Assembly (NCBI RefSeq): GCF_018326425.1
Contig: NZ_AP024601.1
Location: forward strand, 222,501 to 286,500
Length of the DNA stretch: 64,000 nt
Source of the DNA: Polycladomyces abyssicola
GTDB lineage: Bacteria > Bacillota > Bacilli > Thermoactinomycetales > JIR-001
Direction of reading: 5' to 3'
The notes beneath the pieces were generated by a model, which made no database searches, was not told the DNA's origin, and saw nothing but the letters and a program-made list of their open reading frames with translations. Each line of letters begins with the position of its first letter. The stretch's first letter is position 1. The position numbers and the translations under genes were made by a program. Of this stretch, positions 35,244-43,413 are shown piece after piece.

Positions 35244-37889
35244 TTGAAACGGTATGTGATTGTCATACTCGTGCTGATCAACATGCAGTTTTTGTTGATG
35301 CCTTCTACGGGAGGCGCCCAAACGTCTAATGATCCCGGTGGTTTCCTCAATATCATGCCTCCGGGTCAAGACGGGACGGTAAACGCACTGGAAATGACCA
35401 AATTTCAACTGACCGGAGAGTATCCCAGGCACTTCAATGATCAGACTCAAATGTACGATTCCCTGGTGGATCGCATAAAGGGGATCAAGGATGAAGAACT
35501 TGTCAAATATTTCAAGAAAGCTACCTTCGGTGTCAATGGTAAAGTGGAACGTACCTATTCCCCGACGAAAGGCGTAACGGTTCAGCGGGATGAATTTGGC
35601 GTCCCCCACATTCAAGGGAAAACCAGGGAGGCCACGATGTTTGCCGTGGGCTATGTAACCGCGGAGGACCGATTGTTCCTGATGGATGTGCTCCGCCATC
35701 TGGGACGGGGGCGGCTGAGCGAATTTCTCGGGGCCAGTGAAGCAAACAAGGAGATGGACAGGGCCCAGGTGAAGGTAGCCCCGTACAAAGAGGAAGAATT
35801 GACCCGTCAGGCCAACGAGCTTTGTCTTCAGGGAGAGGAAGCAGCCCAGGTCTGCAAAGACATAGAAGCCTACATAGACGGGGTGAACGCTTTTATACGT
35901 CAAGCGCGAATGAATCCCAACTTGCTTCCCGCGGAGTATCCCGCCCTCCAGCAGATTCCGAAAGAGTGGAAGCTCGAAGACAGTGTGGCCATCGCCAGCT
36001 TGGTCGGCGGGATTTTCGGGAAGGGCGGCGGAAACGAAGTGGCCAGTAGCCGATTTCTGTCCCAGTTAATGCAAAAACACGGTTCCCACAAGGGACGGGC
36101 GATCTGGGAGGATTTCCGGAGCGCGGAGGACGTGGAAGCTCCCGTGACGACGGAAAAATCCTTTCCCTATAACCAGCCTTCTTCCGTCGATCCAAAATCC
36201 ACGGCCATACTCGACTTGGAAACCGTCGGCAAAACATTGGAAGAGATGAAACCGCCGAAGATGGTGGCGGACGGCCCCTTCGGTTCGATCGACTTGAGGG
36301 CGCCCAAGGGGATGAGCAATGCGATACTGGTAAATGCAGAACACACCAAAGAGGGACGTCCCATTGCCGTATTCGGTCCTCAGACAGGCTACTTCAGCCC
36401 CCAGCTGCTGGTGGAGACAGATGTTCACGGACCGGGGATTGATGCCCGGGGAGTGGGTTTTGCTGGGGTCAACATGTATGTGCAACTGGGGCGGGGACGG
36501 GACTATGCCTGGTCGGCCACCTCCTCCGGAGCGGACAACGTGGATCAGTGGGTGGTTAAACTCTGCGAGCCGGATGGAGGCAAACCCACGATGAAATCCC
36601 AGGGTTACTGGTACAAAGGGGAATGTCGTCCCATGGACGTTTATACTCACCGGCAAATTGCTAAACCCACGGCCGCAGGAATACCCGAGCCGTCCAAAGA
36701 CAGTCTTATCTTTGACATCAAGGTGGAACGGACTGTCTACGGCCCTGTCAATGCCCGGGGAACCGTCAGGGGAGAGCCGGTGGCTGTAACCACCCAGCGC
36801 TCCACTTACGGCAAAGAATTAAACAGCGCTCTGGGCTTCCGCCGAATCAACGATCCGGATTTTATGAGAGAGGGTTCCGCTTCTTTTTTAAAGGCGTTCG
36901 ACAAAGTGGATTACACCTTCAATTGGTTTTACGTGGACAAAAAGGATATTGCATATAAGCACTCTTGCCTGTGTCCCGTGCGGGACCCCAGGACGGATCC
37001 CGATCTTCCTGCATGGGGGACCGGGGAATACGACTGGACGGGGAATTATCTGAAGCCGGAGGAGCAGCCCCATGACATCAACCCCAAACGGGGATACTTC
37101 GCCAATTGGAACAATAAACAGGCTCCCGGTTTCCGAGCCAATGACGCGAACTTCAGCTACGGTCCCGTTCACCGTTCCCTTCATTTGGACAAGCGGTTGG
37201 CGAAGATGATATCCTCCGGGAAGAAACTGACTAAGGCGGACATGGTTAACATCATGATGGACGCAGCGACGGTGGATTTGAAGGCGCAGGAGGTTTATCC
37301 GTGGGTGTTGAAAGTATTGGGAGAAAAAGCCCCCGGTAATGATCCCGTACTTCAGGAGATGAGGGACCGGTTGGCTGCATGGGTGGAGTCCGGGGGACAC
37401 CGGCGTGATTCATCCCCCAAAGATGGCATTTATGATGATGCAGTGGCCGTGGCTATCGGGGATGCTTATTTCGAAACCCTGACCAGGGTGATGTTTGATA
37501 AAGCCCTGAGTGGAACGAACTTGCCCAATGTACTCGAGGATTCGCCGCGGGGCGGTTTGGGTTCGGCTTTTCTCGAGGGTTATTATTCCTATGTAAACAA
37601 GGATCTGCGTCGGCTTCTGGGTGAAAAGGTGAAGGACCCCTGGCACACGGTTTACTGTGGTGACGGAAATCTCTCCTCTTGCAGGTTGGATTTGTGGAAG
37701 GCGATGAGAATAACGGCAGACCGTCTTCGTAAGGAATACAATTCCGATGACGTGGAGAATTGGGTGTATGATGACGCTCAAGATGCCATCAAGCAAAAGC
37801 CCATGGGTCTACTTGCCGCACCGGACATGCGATGGGTAAACCGGCCCACCTTCCAGCAGGTGGTTCAGGTGGGTGTGAAAAATCCGTAG
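35244..37889 (+). CDS. Penicillin acylase family protein (Ntn hydrolase)
   Basis: 881-residue secreted hydrolase. A signal peptide (about 1-26, ending GGAQ) is followed by the alpha-chain-like region with VQRDEFGVPHIQG and AEDRLFLMDVLRH. The likely N-terminal nucleophile of the beta chain is Ser358 in KGMSNAILV, where autocatalytic cleavage would occur; the usual motif has SNxW, here SNAI. NVDQWV (about 435) and DYTFNWFYVD-region (about 557) follow the family pattern. TTG start with GAGGAGGT 6 bases upstream. Known members cleave penicillins, cephalosporins or acyl-homoserine lactones; the substrate here is open. Confidence 0.88.
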   Translation: MKRYVIVILVLINMQFLLMPSTGGAQTSNDPGGFLNIMPPGQDGTVNALEMTKFQLTGEYPRHFNDQTQMYDSLVDRIKGIKDEELVKYFKKATFGVNGKVERTYSPTKGVTVQRDEFGVPHIQGKTREATMFAVGYVTAEDRLFLMDVLRHLGRGRLSEFLGASEANKEMDRAQVKVAPYKEEELTRQANELCLQGEEAAQVCKDIEAYIDGVNAFIRQARMNPNLLPAEYPALQQIPKEWKLEDSVAIASLVGGIFGKGGGNEVASSRFLSQLMQKHGSHKGRAIWEDFRSAEDVEAPVTTEKSFPYNQPSSVDPKSTAILDLETVGKTLEEMKPPKMVADGPFGSIDLRAPKGMSNAILVNAEHTKEGRPIAVFGPQTGYFSPQLLVETDVHGPGIDARGVGFAGVNMYVQLGRGRDYAWSATSSGADNVDQWVVKLCEPDGGKPTMKSQGYWYKGECRPMDVYTHRQIAKPTAAGIPEPSKDSLIFDIKVERTVYGPVNARGTVRGEPVAVTTQRSTYGKELNSALGFRRINDPDFMREGSASFLKAFDKVDYTFNWFYVDKKDIAYKHSCLCPVRDPRTDPDLPAWGTGEYDWTGNYLKPEEQPHDINPKRGYFANWNNKQAPGFRANDANFSYGPVHRSLHLDKRLAKMISSGKKLTKADMVNIMMDAATVDLKAQEVYPWVLKVLGEKAPGNDPVLQEMRDRLAAWVESGGHRRDSSPKDGIYDDAVAVAIGDAYFETLTRVMFDKALSGTNLPNVLEDSPRGGLGSAFLEGYYSYVNKDLRRLLGEKVKDPWHTVYCGDGNLSSCRLDLWKAMRITADRLRKEYNSDDVENWVYDDAQDAIKQKPMGLLAAPDMRWVNRPTFQQVVQVGVKNP

Positions 37890-37913
37890 GAATAAAAGAG
37901 AAGGAGTGTTCGC

Positions 37914-38573
37914 ATGCTGATCAAATGGATTGTGTGCGATGTGCCGGAGGAAAAACGGGAAGCCTTTTCTCGGGAGCAACAGCGATGGTCGGCACTGCGG
38001 GACGTACAGGGGTTTGTGGCCCAATTCGGCGGGTGGAATGCGGCTGATCACACTGAGGCGTGCATTGTCGGATTGTGGAAGGATCGGGAAAGCTATACGG
38101 CGTTTATGGATCAGATCCATGATGAGATCTATGTATCCGGTGGTCAACAGGAGACGTTTGACCGGATTGCTGTTACCGTCATGGAAATGATGTTGCCGGT
38201 CGGCCATCTGGAGAGGTTGCAGTCAGGCGGATGGATGGAAGCGGAGCTGATCCGCGTTGCGGACTGTCGGGTACTGCCCGGGAGGGAAGATCATTTTCTC
38301 CAAATGCAGCAGGAGGTATGGAACCCTGCCATGGAGCAAACCGACGGGATGTTGGGCGGTGTGTTCGCGGGGAACGTGTCGGCACGGCGCTTTCTCACCA
38401 TCACTTGGTGGAAAAGTGCGATGTTACATCGGACATATGTGAAAAACCATGTTGCGAACCTGCGGGAGCAAGCGCAGTTGGATCTGGATATCGAACAGCT
38501 TGTCGGGTATGAAGTGTGGTGTGAGCCGAGTTGGCGGGTGACGGCGACTGTACAATCTGCCAAAGGAAGATGA
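37914..38573 (+). CDS. YdbC-like DUF4937 protein
   Basis: 219-residue cytoplasmic protein with two similar alpha+beta halves of a dimeric ferredoxin-like (ABM-type) fold. The N-terminal LIKWIVCDVPEEKREAF, WNAADHTEACIVGLWKD and the later FAGNVSARRFLTITWWKS match what I recall of B. subtilis YdbC. No catalytic residues can be named. Shine-Dalgarno AGAAGGAGTG before ATG, 24 bp after the acylase stop, so possibly co-transcribed with it. Function unknown. Confidence 0.75.
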   Translation: MLIKWIVCDVPEEKREAFSREQQRWSALRDVQGFVAQFGGWNAADHTEACIVGLWKDRESYTAFMDQIHDEIYVSGGQQETFDRIAVTVMEMMLPVGHLERLQSGGWMEAELIRVADCRVLPGREDHFLQMQQEVWNPAMEQTDGMLGGVFAGNVSARRFLTITWWKSAMLHRTYVKNHVANLREQAQLDLDIEQLVGYEVWCEPSWRVTATVQSAKGR

Positions 38574-38616
38574 GCAAGGGAATGGACATGCCTGAAAGTT
38601 TGATCCGCCGGAAAAA

Positions 38617-38656
38617 GGGAACCGACTTCCGTGGTTGGGAAGACGGTTCCCTTTTT
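38617..38656. terminator. Bidirectional terminator between the YdbC-like gene and aroK
   Basis: GGGAACCG ... CGGTTCCC with an inner TCC/GGA pair. The stem is followed by TTTTTATT on the plus strand and by TTTTTCC on the minus strand, so it can end both convergent genes. Confidence 0.85.
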
Positions 38657-38675
38657 ATTATCATTCTACTGATCC

Positions 38676-39242
38676 TTACTCACCTTGAGGTTGATAAATG
38701 TCCCAGGCGAATTTGACAGACTCTACTATTTTGTTGGCGATCGTTTCTGCATCCAAATTGTTGATGGTAATTTTGGAATTATGCAGGGAATAAGCTTTTC
38801 TTCTCTTAAAAAACAGGTCTTCAATCTCATGTAACGTTTTGTTTTGCAGAACGGGACGGCTGTCGATGATCAAAGGGAGTCGTTCTTTCCAAGATTCCCA
38901 CGATAGATCAAGGAAGTAGACGATGCATTTAGACAAACAAACCTTTCTCACTTCCTCTTGTAAATAAGCACCTCCACCCAAGGAGATGATCTTCAATTTC
39001 TTGTGATTGCAAATATTTACGATTAGCTCCCTTTCTACTCGACGAAATTCTGTCTCACCGATTTTCCTAAAGATGTCTGTTACCGACATATTATAAATTT
39101 TTTCTATTTCTTCATCGATATCAATAAAGTCACGATAAAGTTTTTTAGCCACAAGCTGGCCGACCGTTGTTTTACCGACGCCCATAAATCCTATCAATAC
39201 AATATTTTTCTCACGAATGGGGATTTCCGACACATCTGACAT
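38676..39242 (-). CDS. aroK: Shikimate kinase
   Basis: Phosphorylates shikimate in aromatic amino acid biosynthesis. 188 residues. The Walker A is GFMGVGKTT (about 20-28), the DIDEEIE metal/substrate segment is near 44-50, the GETEFRRVE arginine site near 68-76, and the GGGAYL shikimate-binding loop near 93. The start ATG 39242 gives MSDVSEIPIREKNIVLIG, like Bacillus AroK N-termini; the upstream extension to 39341 has no support. By eye the gene and its surroundings (38680-39350) are clearly more AT-rich than neighbours, suggesting transfer. Confidence 0.9.
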   Translation of the reverse strand: MSDVSEIPIREKNIVLIGFMGVGKTTVGQLVAKKLYRDFIDIDEEIEKIYNMSVTDIFRKIGETEFRRVERELIVNICNHKKLKIISLGGGAYLQEEVRKVCLSKCIVYFLDLSWESWKERLPLIIDSRPVLQNKTLHEIEDLFFKRRKAYSLHNSKITINNLDAETIANKIVESVKFAWDIYQPQGE

Positions 39243-39342
39243 ATGAAGCTCACTCTCTTCATAAAAAACATTTTTGTGTTTAGCATAGCAGGTTGAAATA
39301 CCTGGATCAATGGTGAAGGAAAAGAGGAGATATGGTTGCAAA

Positions 39343-39371
39343 TAAAAAAACCGGGAGTTGAAAAACTCCCG
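39343..39371 (-). terminator. Leftward terminator between gnd and aroK
   Basis: Minus strand CGGGAGTT-TTTC-AACTCCCG followed by GTTTTTTTATTTG. Second of two hairpins after gnd. Confidence 0.8.
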
Positions 39372-39431
39372 AAAAATTCCAGAAAAACTTTGAATTGAAT
39401 CCCAGGGATCGTTAGTATCCAGAATAGGGTA

Positions 39432-39486
39432 AAACGGCCTTTTCCCGCGCCCCGTGCATCGAAGCAGATCGGGTGGGAAAAGGCCG
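39432..39486 (-). terminator. gnd 3' hairpin
   Basis: CGGCCTTTTCCC / GGGAAAAGGCCG, a 12-bp perfect stem enclosing about 30 nt, 22 bp after the gnd stop. On the minus strand it is followed by TTTTACC. Confidence 0.75.
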
Positions 39487-39507
39487 CATGTTTATAGAAA
39501 CGAGCGT

Positions 39508-40917
39508 TTAATCCTCCAGCCAGTTGGTGTGGAAAACACCCTCTTTGTCGATCCGTTGGTACGTGTGTGCTCCGAAGTAATCCCGTTGGGCTTGCAGGAG
39601 GTTAGCCGGCAGGCGCTCCATACGGTAGCTGTCGAAATAGGCCAGTGCGGCGGAAAATGCCGGTGTCGGGATGCCCGACTGAACCGCAAGGGTGACGACT
39701 TGACGCCACGCATCCTGGTAGCGCTCCACGACATCCCGGAAATACGGGTCGAGGAGCAGGTTGGCCAAGTCAGGGTCGCGCTCGTACGCTTCCATGATGT
39801 TTTGCAGGAAGCGGGCGCGGATGATGCAGCCACCGCGGAAGATTTTGGCGATCGCACCGTAGTCCAGGTTCCACCCGTAGGCTTCGGAAGCCGCGCGCAT
39901 TTGGGCGAAACCTTGGGCATAAGAGCAGATTTTGCTGGCATAGAGTGCTTGGCGAATCCGCTCGATCCATTCTTCCTTGTTGTCGACCGCAACCGGTTTC
40001 GGCCCGCGCAGCAGTTGGGCGGCCCGTGTCCGTTCCGCTTTCATCGCCGAGAGGAAGCGGGAGAAGACTGACTGGGTGATGATGGACAGCGGAACGCCCA
40101 GATCCAGCGCGCTTTGGCTGGTCCATTTGCCGGTTCCCTTCTGGCCGGCTGTATCCAGGATCACATCAACCAATGATTGGCTGGTTTCAGGGTCCACTTT
40201 GGTGAAAATATCCGCAGTGATTTCGATCAGGTAGCTGTCCAGCTCGCCCTTGTTCCACTCGGCAAATACACGGTGCAACTCCTCATTGCTCAGGCCCAGC
40301 ACGTCCTTCATCAGGTGGTAGGCTTCGGCGATCAGTTGCATGTCGCCGTATTCAATGCCGTTGTGCACCATTTTTACATAGTGACCGGCACCGTCCGGAC
40401 CGATGTAGGTGGTACAGGGCTCCCCGTTTACCTTGGCCGCGATGGCGGTCAGGATCGGTTCCACTTGGGCAAAGGCCTCACGGTCACCGCCAGGCATGAT
40501 GGCGGGGCCTTTCAGCGCTCCCTCTTCCCCACCGGAAATACCTGCGCCGATAAAATGAAGGCCGCGGGCCGCCAACTCCCGACTGCGACGGATCGTGTCG
40601 TGGAAATAGGCGTTGCCACCGTCAATGACGATGTCCCCTGTTTCCAACAGCGGAACCAATTGTTCCAAAGTGCGGTCGGTGGGCTCGCCGGCTTTTACCA
40701 TCAGGATGATTTTTCGCGGACGCTCCAGCATGCCGACGAATTCTTCCAAGCTGAATGCTCCGCTCAGACGCTTGCCGGTGGCCTCCTTCAGGAGTTGTTC
40801 CGTTTTCTCCGGAGACCGGTTGTAGACGGCAACGGAGAATCCCTTGCTTTCTATGTTCAATGCGAGGTTTTTGCCCATAACGGCTAATCCGATCACACCG
40901 ATTTGCGCTTGGGACAC
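39508..40917 (-). CDS. gndA: 6-phosphogluconate dehydrogenase, decarboxylating
   Basis: Oxidative pentose-phosphate enzyme producing ribulose-5-phosphate, CO2 and NAD(P)H. 469 residues, the expected length. It has the N-terminal [12 protein letters not shown] cofactor loop (about 10-21), [11 protein letters not shown] (about 127) with the substrate-binding region, and the C-terminal [16 protein letters not shown] signature (about 442). The start is GTG 40917 with GAAAGGATG upstream. Only 45 bp separate it from lysP on the same strand, so it may also be read from the lysP transcript. Confidence 0.96.
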   Translation of the reverse strand: MSQAQIGVIGLAVMGKNLALNIESKGFSVAVYNRSPEKTEQLLKEATGKRLSGAFSLEEFVGMLERPRKIILMVKAGEPTDRTLEQLVPLLETGDIVIDGGNAYFHDTIRRSRELAARGLHFIGAGISGGEEGALKGPAIMPGGDREAFAQVEPILTAIAAKVNGEPCTTYIGPDGAGHYVKMVHNGIEYGDMQLIAEAYHLMKDVLGLSNEELHRVFAEWNKGELDSYLIEITADIFTKVDPETSQSLVDVILDTAGQKGTGKWTSQSALDLGVPLSIITQSVFSRFLSAMKAERTRAAQLLRGPKPVAVDNKEEWIERIRQALYASKICSYAQGFAQMRAASEAYGWNLDYGAIAKIFRGGCIIRARFLQNIMEAYERDPDLANLLLDPYFRDVVERYQDAWRQVVTLAVQSGIPTPAFSAALAYFDSYRMERLPANLLQAQRDYFGAHTYQRIDKEGVFHTNWLED

Positions 40918-40962
40918 GTTGCGATCATCCTTTCGTGACGAACTCTCAACATTCCCATCTTC

Positions 40963-42441
40963 TCAAACTGCGTCGCCTTCGTCAAATCGGCATTCGGACA
41001 GTGGTACGATGCGCGTTTTCTTCACCCATTTATAGCCCAACCACAAGAGAAGGAACAGCGGTAACCCAATATAGGATACCAGGATGCCGTACCAGTCGAT
41101 ATGGTCACCGGTAAACGCCCCGTAGTTTTGTCCCGCGATGACAATGATGCACAGGACGAAGGCGAATATGGGACCAAACGGATACCACTTAGCGACGTAA
41201 GGCAAATCGCGCAAGTCCCGTCCCTGGGCGAGGTACGCCTTACGGAACCGGTAATGGCTGATCGCGATGCCCAACCAGGCGATAAACCCGGACAATCCGG
41301 AGGCATTGAGCAACCAAACGTACACGGTTCCGTCACCGAACACGGAGGCCAGGAAAGCTGTAGCCCCGACCAAAGACGTTACAATCAAGGCGTTGACCGG
41401 TATGCCTTTGGCGTTGACCTTGGCTAAAAAGCGGGGAGCTTGTCCCTCTTTGGCCATATACCACAATATCCGAGTGGCAGCGTACATCCCCGAGTTGCCG
41501 GCAGAGAGCACGGCGGTGAGAATGACCGCGTTCATGACGGAAGCGGCAAAGGCGAGCCCCGCTTTTTCAAAAACGATAGTGAACGGACTAACGCCGATAT
41601 TTTCCACACTACTGTCCACCAGTCGGGGATCAGTGTACGGGATCAGCAGACTGATGACGAAAATGGCCAGCACATAAAACAGCAGAATACGCCAAAAGAC
41701 CTGCCGCACCGCTTTGGGGATATTGACCCGCGGGTTTTCACTTTCTCCGGCGGCTACTCCGATCACTTCTGTCCCTTGGAATGAGAATCCGGCAACCATG
41801 AACACACTGAGTGCGGCCAGCCAACCACCGTGAAATGGTGCGTCTCCAATTTGCCAGTTTTGGAAACCGATCTTCTGTCCGCCGATGATACCGAAGATCA
41901 TCAACAACCCTGCGGCGATGAACACGATGACGGTGATCACCTTAATAAGTGAAAACCAGTATTCCGATTCACCGTAGCCCTTGACGGAAAGGAGATTCAG
42001 ACCAATCATCAGCGCCAGGAACAACGCACTCCACAAAAAAGATGAGCTGTGGGGGAACCAGAATTTCATCACCAGCGTCGCCGCGGACAGCTCGGCCGCA
42101 ATGGTGATCGCCCAGTTATACCAATAATTCCATCCCATGGCGAAACCCAGCGCCGGATCGACGAAGCGGGACGAATAAGTGCTGAATGATCCGGAAACGG
42201 GCAGAAATGCCGCCATTTCGCCCAAGCTGGTCATCAAAAAGTACACCATGAACCCAACCGCCAGATAGGCCAACAACGCTCCGCCGGGACCGGCCGTGTG
42301 GATGGAGTTGCCACTGGCCACGAACAAACCGGTACCGATCGAACCGCCGATGGCGATCATGGTCAATTGTCGGGAACGCAACCGCCGCTGCAGGCGGTTG
42401 GAATTTTCCGCTTGCAAAGATGGATTTGACGTGACTTTCAT
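40963..42441 (-). CDS. lysP: Lysine-specific amino acid permease
   Basis: APC-family permease, 492 residues with twelve predicted helices. The N-terminal IAIGGSIGTGLFVASG signature, YFLMTSLGEMAAFLPVSGSF-type region (about 88-107), GFSFQGTEVIGVAAGESENP (about 244) and AVLSAGNSGMYA (about 334) resemble E. coli LysP closely. Start ATG 42441 (MKVTSNPS) is chosen over an upstream frame because AAAGGAG precedes it. The lysine assignment is supported independently by the lysine riboswitch in its leader. Confidence 0.95.
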   Translation of the reverse strand: MKVTSNPSLQAENSNRLQRRLRSRQLTMIAIGGSIGTGLFVASGNSIHTAGPGGALLAYLAVGFMVYFLMTSLGEMAAFLPVSGSFSTYSSRFVDPALGFAMGWNYWYNWAITIAAELSAATLVMKFWFPHSSSFLWSALFLALMIGLNLLSVKGYGESEYWFSLIKVITVIVFIAAGLLMIFGIIGGQKIGFQNWQIGDAPFHGGWLAALSVFMVAGFSFQGTEVIGVAAGESENPRVNIPKAVRQVFWRILLFYVLAIFVISLLIPYTDPRLVDSSVENIGVSPFTIVFEKAGLAFAASVMNAVILTAVLSAGNSGMYAATRILWYMAKEGQAPRFLAKVNAKGIPVNALIVTSLVGATAFLASVFGDGTVYVWLLNASGLSGFIAWLGIAISHYRFRKAYLAQGRDLRDLPYVAKWYPFGPIFAFVLCIIVIAGQNYGAFTGDHIDWYGILVSYIGLPLFLLLWLGYKWVKKTRIVPLSECRFDEGDAV

Positions 42442-42460
42442 GTGTTCACACTCCTTTTCA

Positions 42461-42495
42461 TAATAAAAAATGCCGTCGAAAGGCTCGACGGCATT
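42461..42495 (-). terminator. Riboswitch-controlled terminator in the lysP leader
   Basis: Minus strand AATGCCGTCGAGCC-TTT-CGACGGCATT followed by TTTTATT, directly after the L-box aptamer and 20 bp before lysP. Lysine binding should favour it and stop transcription. Confidence 0.9.
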
Positions 42496-42514
42496 GAACA
42501 TCCGTATCACCTTC

Positions 42515-42712
42515 CGCCAAGATAGCGCTCCACGTCCGCTTTCAACCGACCAGACGTGACAGTCCTGTTCCTGTTCGGTAACAGGCCCAGCCCGCGTGCC
42601 CAGAGCATGCGACGCGGACTTCGGCGGCTTTTCCTTTCAACCGGCTTCCTCGCTGTCTCTGAAGCTCGACCGGCCTACTCATAAAAGCCGCAACCTCTAT
42701 CTCACCGCGGCG
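42515..42712 (-). ncRNA. Lysine riboswitch (L box)
   Basis: Minus-strand aptamer with the conserved L-box elements in order: GATAGAGGTTGCGG, TATGAGTAG, a GAAGCCGG arm, GGAAAAGCCGCCGAAG, GCTGGGCCTG...GGACTGTC, and the closing GGAGCGCTATC that pairs with GATAGAGG. About 190 nt, normal for the family. It sits between a sigma-A promoter (42750-42778) and a terminator before lysP, so it is a transcriptional OFF switch for lysine uptake. Confidence 0.95.
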
Positions 42713-42749
42713 AGATGGAGAAGGCTTATTCCATTGTCACTCGTCCATG

Positions 42750-42778
42750 AGTATAACGAAATGATCGCGTCAGAACAA
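42750..42778 (-). promoter_or_regulatory. lysP promoter
   Basis: Minus strand TTGTTC (42778-42773), 17 bp, TATACT (42755-42750), about 40 bp upstream of the L-box. Confidence 0.6.
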
Positions 42779-42786
42779 TGGGATTT

Positions 42787-43407
42787 TCATCCATTGGACT
42801 TTTCCAAATCGCGGACGGAGTCGCTTCGATCAGCTTCCCGTTCATTTTTGAACGTCCCCATCACCATGTCGAACACCGGGTTGGTTACCCCGTACCAATA
42901 TTGTTCGTTCTTGAAATGGTGCCACAGGTGCATCTTTTTCATCCAACGGCCCCAGGGCGTGATCGGCTGGATGGGACGGTGTGCCACATAGTGACACCAT
43001 TCGTAATATAAGAGGAAACCCAACACACCGGTGGTAAACGCGACCGTGAAGACAGTATCCTCCGAGACTGCGTACAGGATGCCGGAGACTGTAGCCACAA
43101 GAGGAAAACTGTACCATATCGGCAAAAACAACAGGTGAAGGTCATCCGGGTCTTTGTGATGGTGATAGTGCAACCGCTGCAACAACCGCAACAGCCAAGG
43201 ATTCTTTGGTGGCGGGAGATGAAAGAAGAAGCGATGAATCAAGTACTCGCTGAGCGCATATAACACCATGCCGAGCACCAGCGCTCCCCAAACAGCTCCT
43301 TGATCGAGATGAGGCAGGGTGAATGCGGTGCCGGCGGCGAAAACGATACCGGTGATCCAGATGTCGCGATGGCCGAAAAACTCCCGCAGAAACCGAGTTT
43401 GCACCAT
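42787..43407 (-). CDS. Fatty acid hydroxylase superfamily protein
   Basis: 206-residue membrane di-iron enzyme of the sterol-desaturase/fatty-acid-hydroxylase family. Histidine clusters HRFFFH (about 58-63), HYHHH (about 80-84), HYVAH (about 143) and HLWHH (about 163) could hold the two irons. Hydrophobic helices lie around 18-52 and 95-135. Start ATG with GGGGATGAT upstream. It follows the aldehyde dehydrogenase gene by 6 bp, so the pair likely acts on one lipid or carotenoid substrate, which cannot be named. Confidence 0.85.
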   Translation of the reverse strand: MVQTRFLREFFGHRDIWITGIVFAAGTAFTLPHLDQGAVWGALVLGMVLYALSEYLIHRFFFHLPPPKNPWLLRLLQRLHYHHHKDPDDLHLLFLPIWYSFPLVATVSGILYAVSEDTVFTVAFTTGVLGFLLYYEWCHYVAHRPIQPITPWGRWMKKMHLWHHFKNEQYWYGVTNPVFDMVMGTFKNEREADRSDSVRDLEKSNG

Positions 43408-43413
43408 CCCGTA

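Noticed and set aside
42596-42991. 131-codon plus-strand frame upstream of lysP
   Set aside because: It overlaps the lysine riboswitch, the lysP promoter and the end of the hydroxylase gene; the RNA explains the region better.
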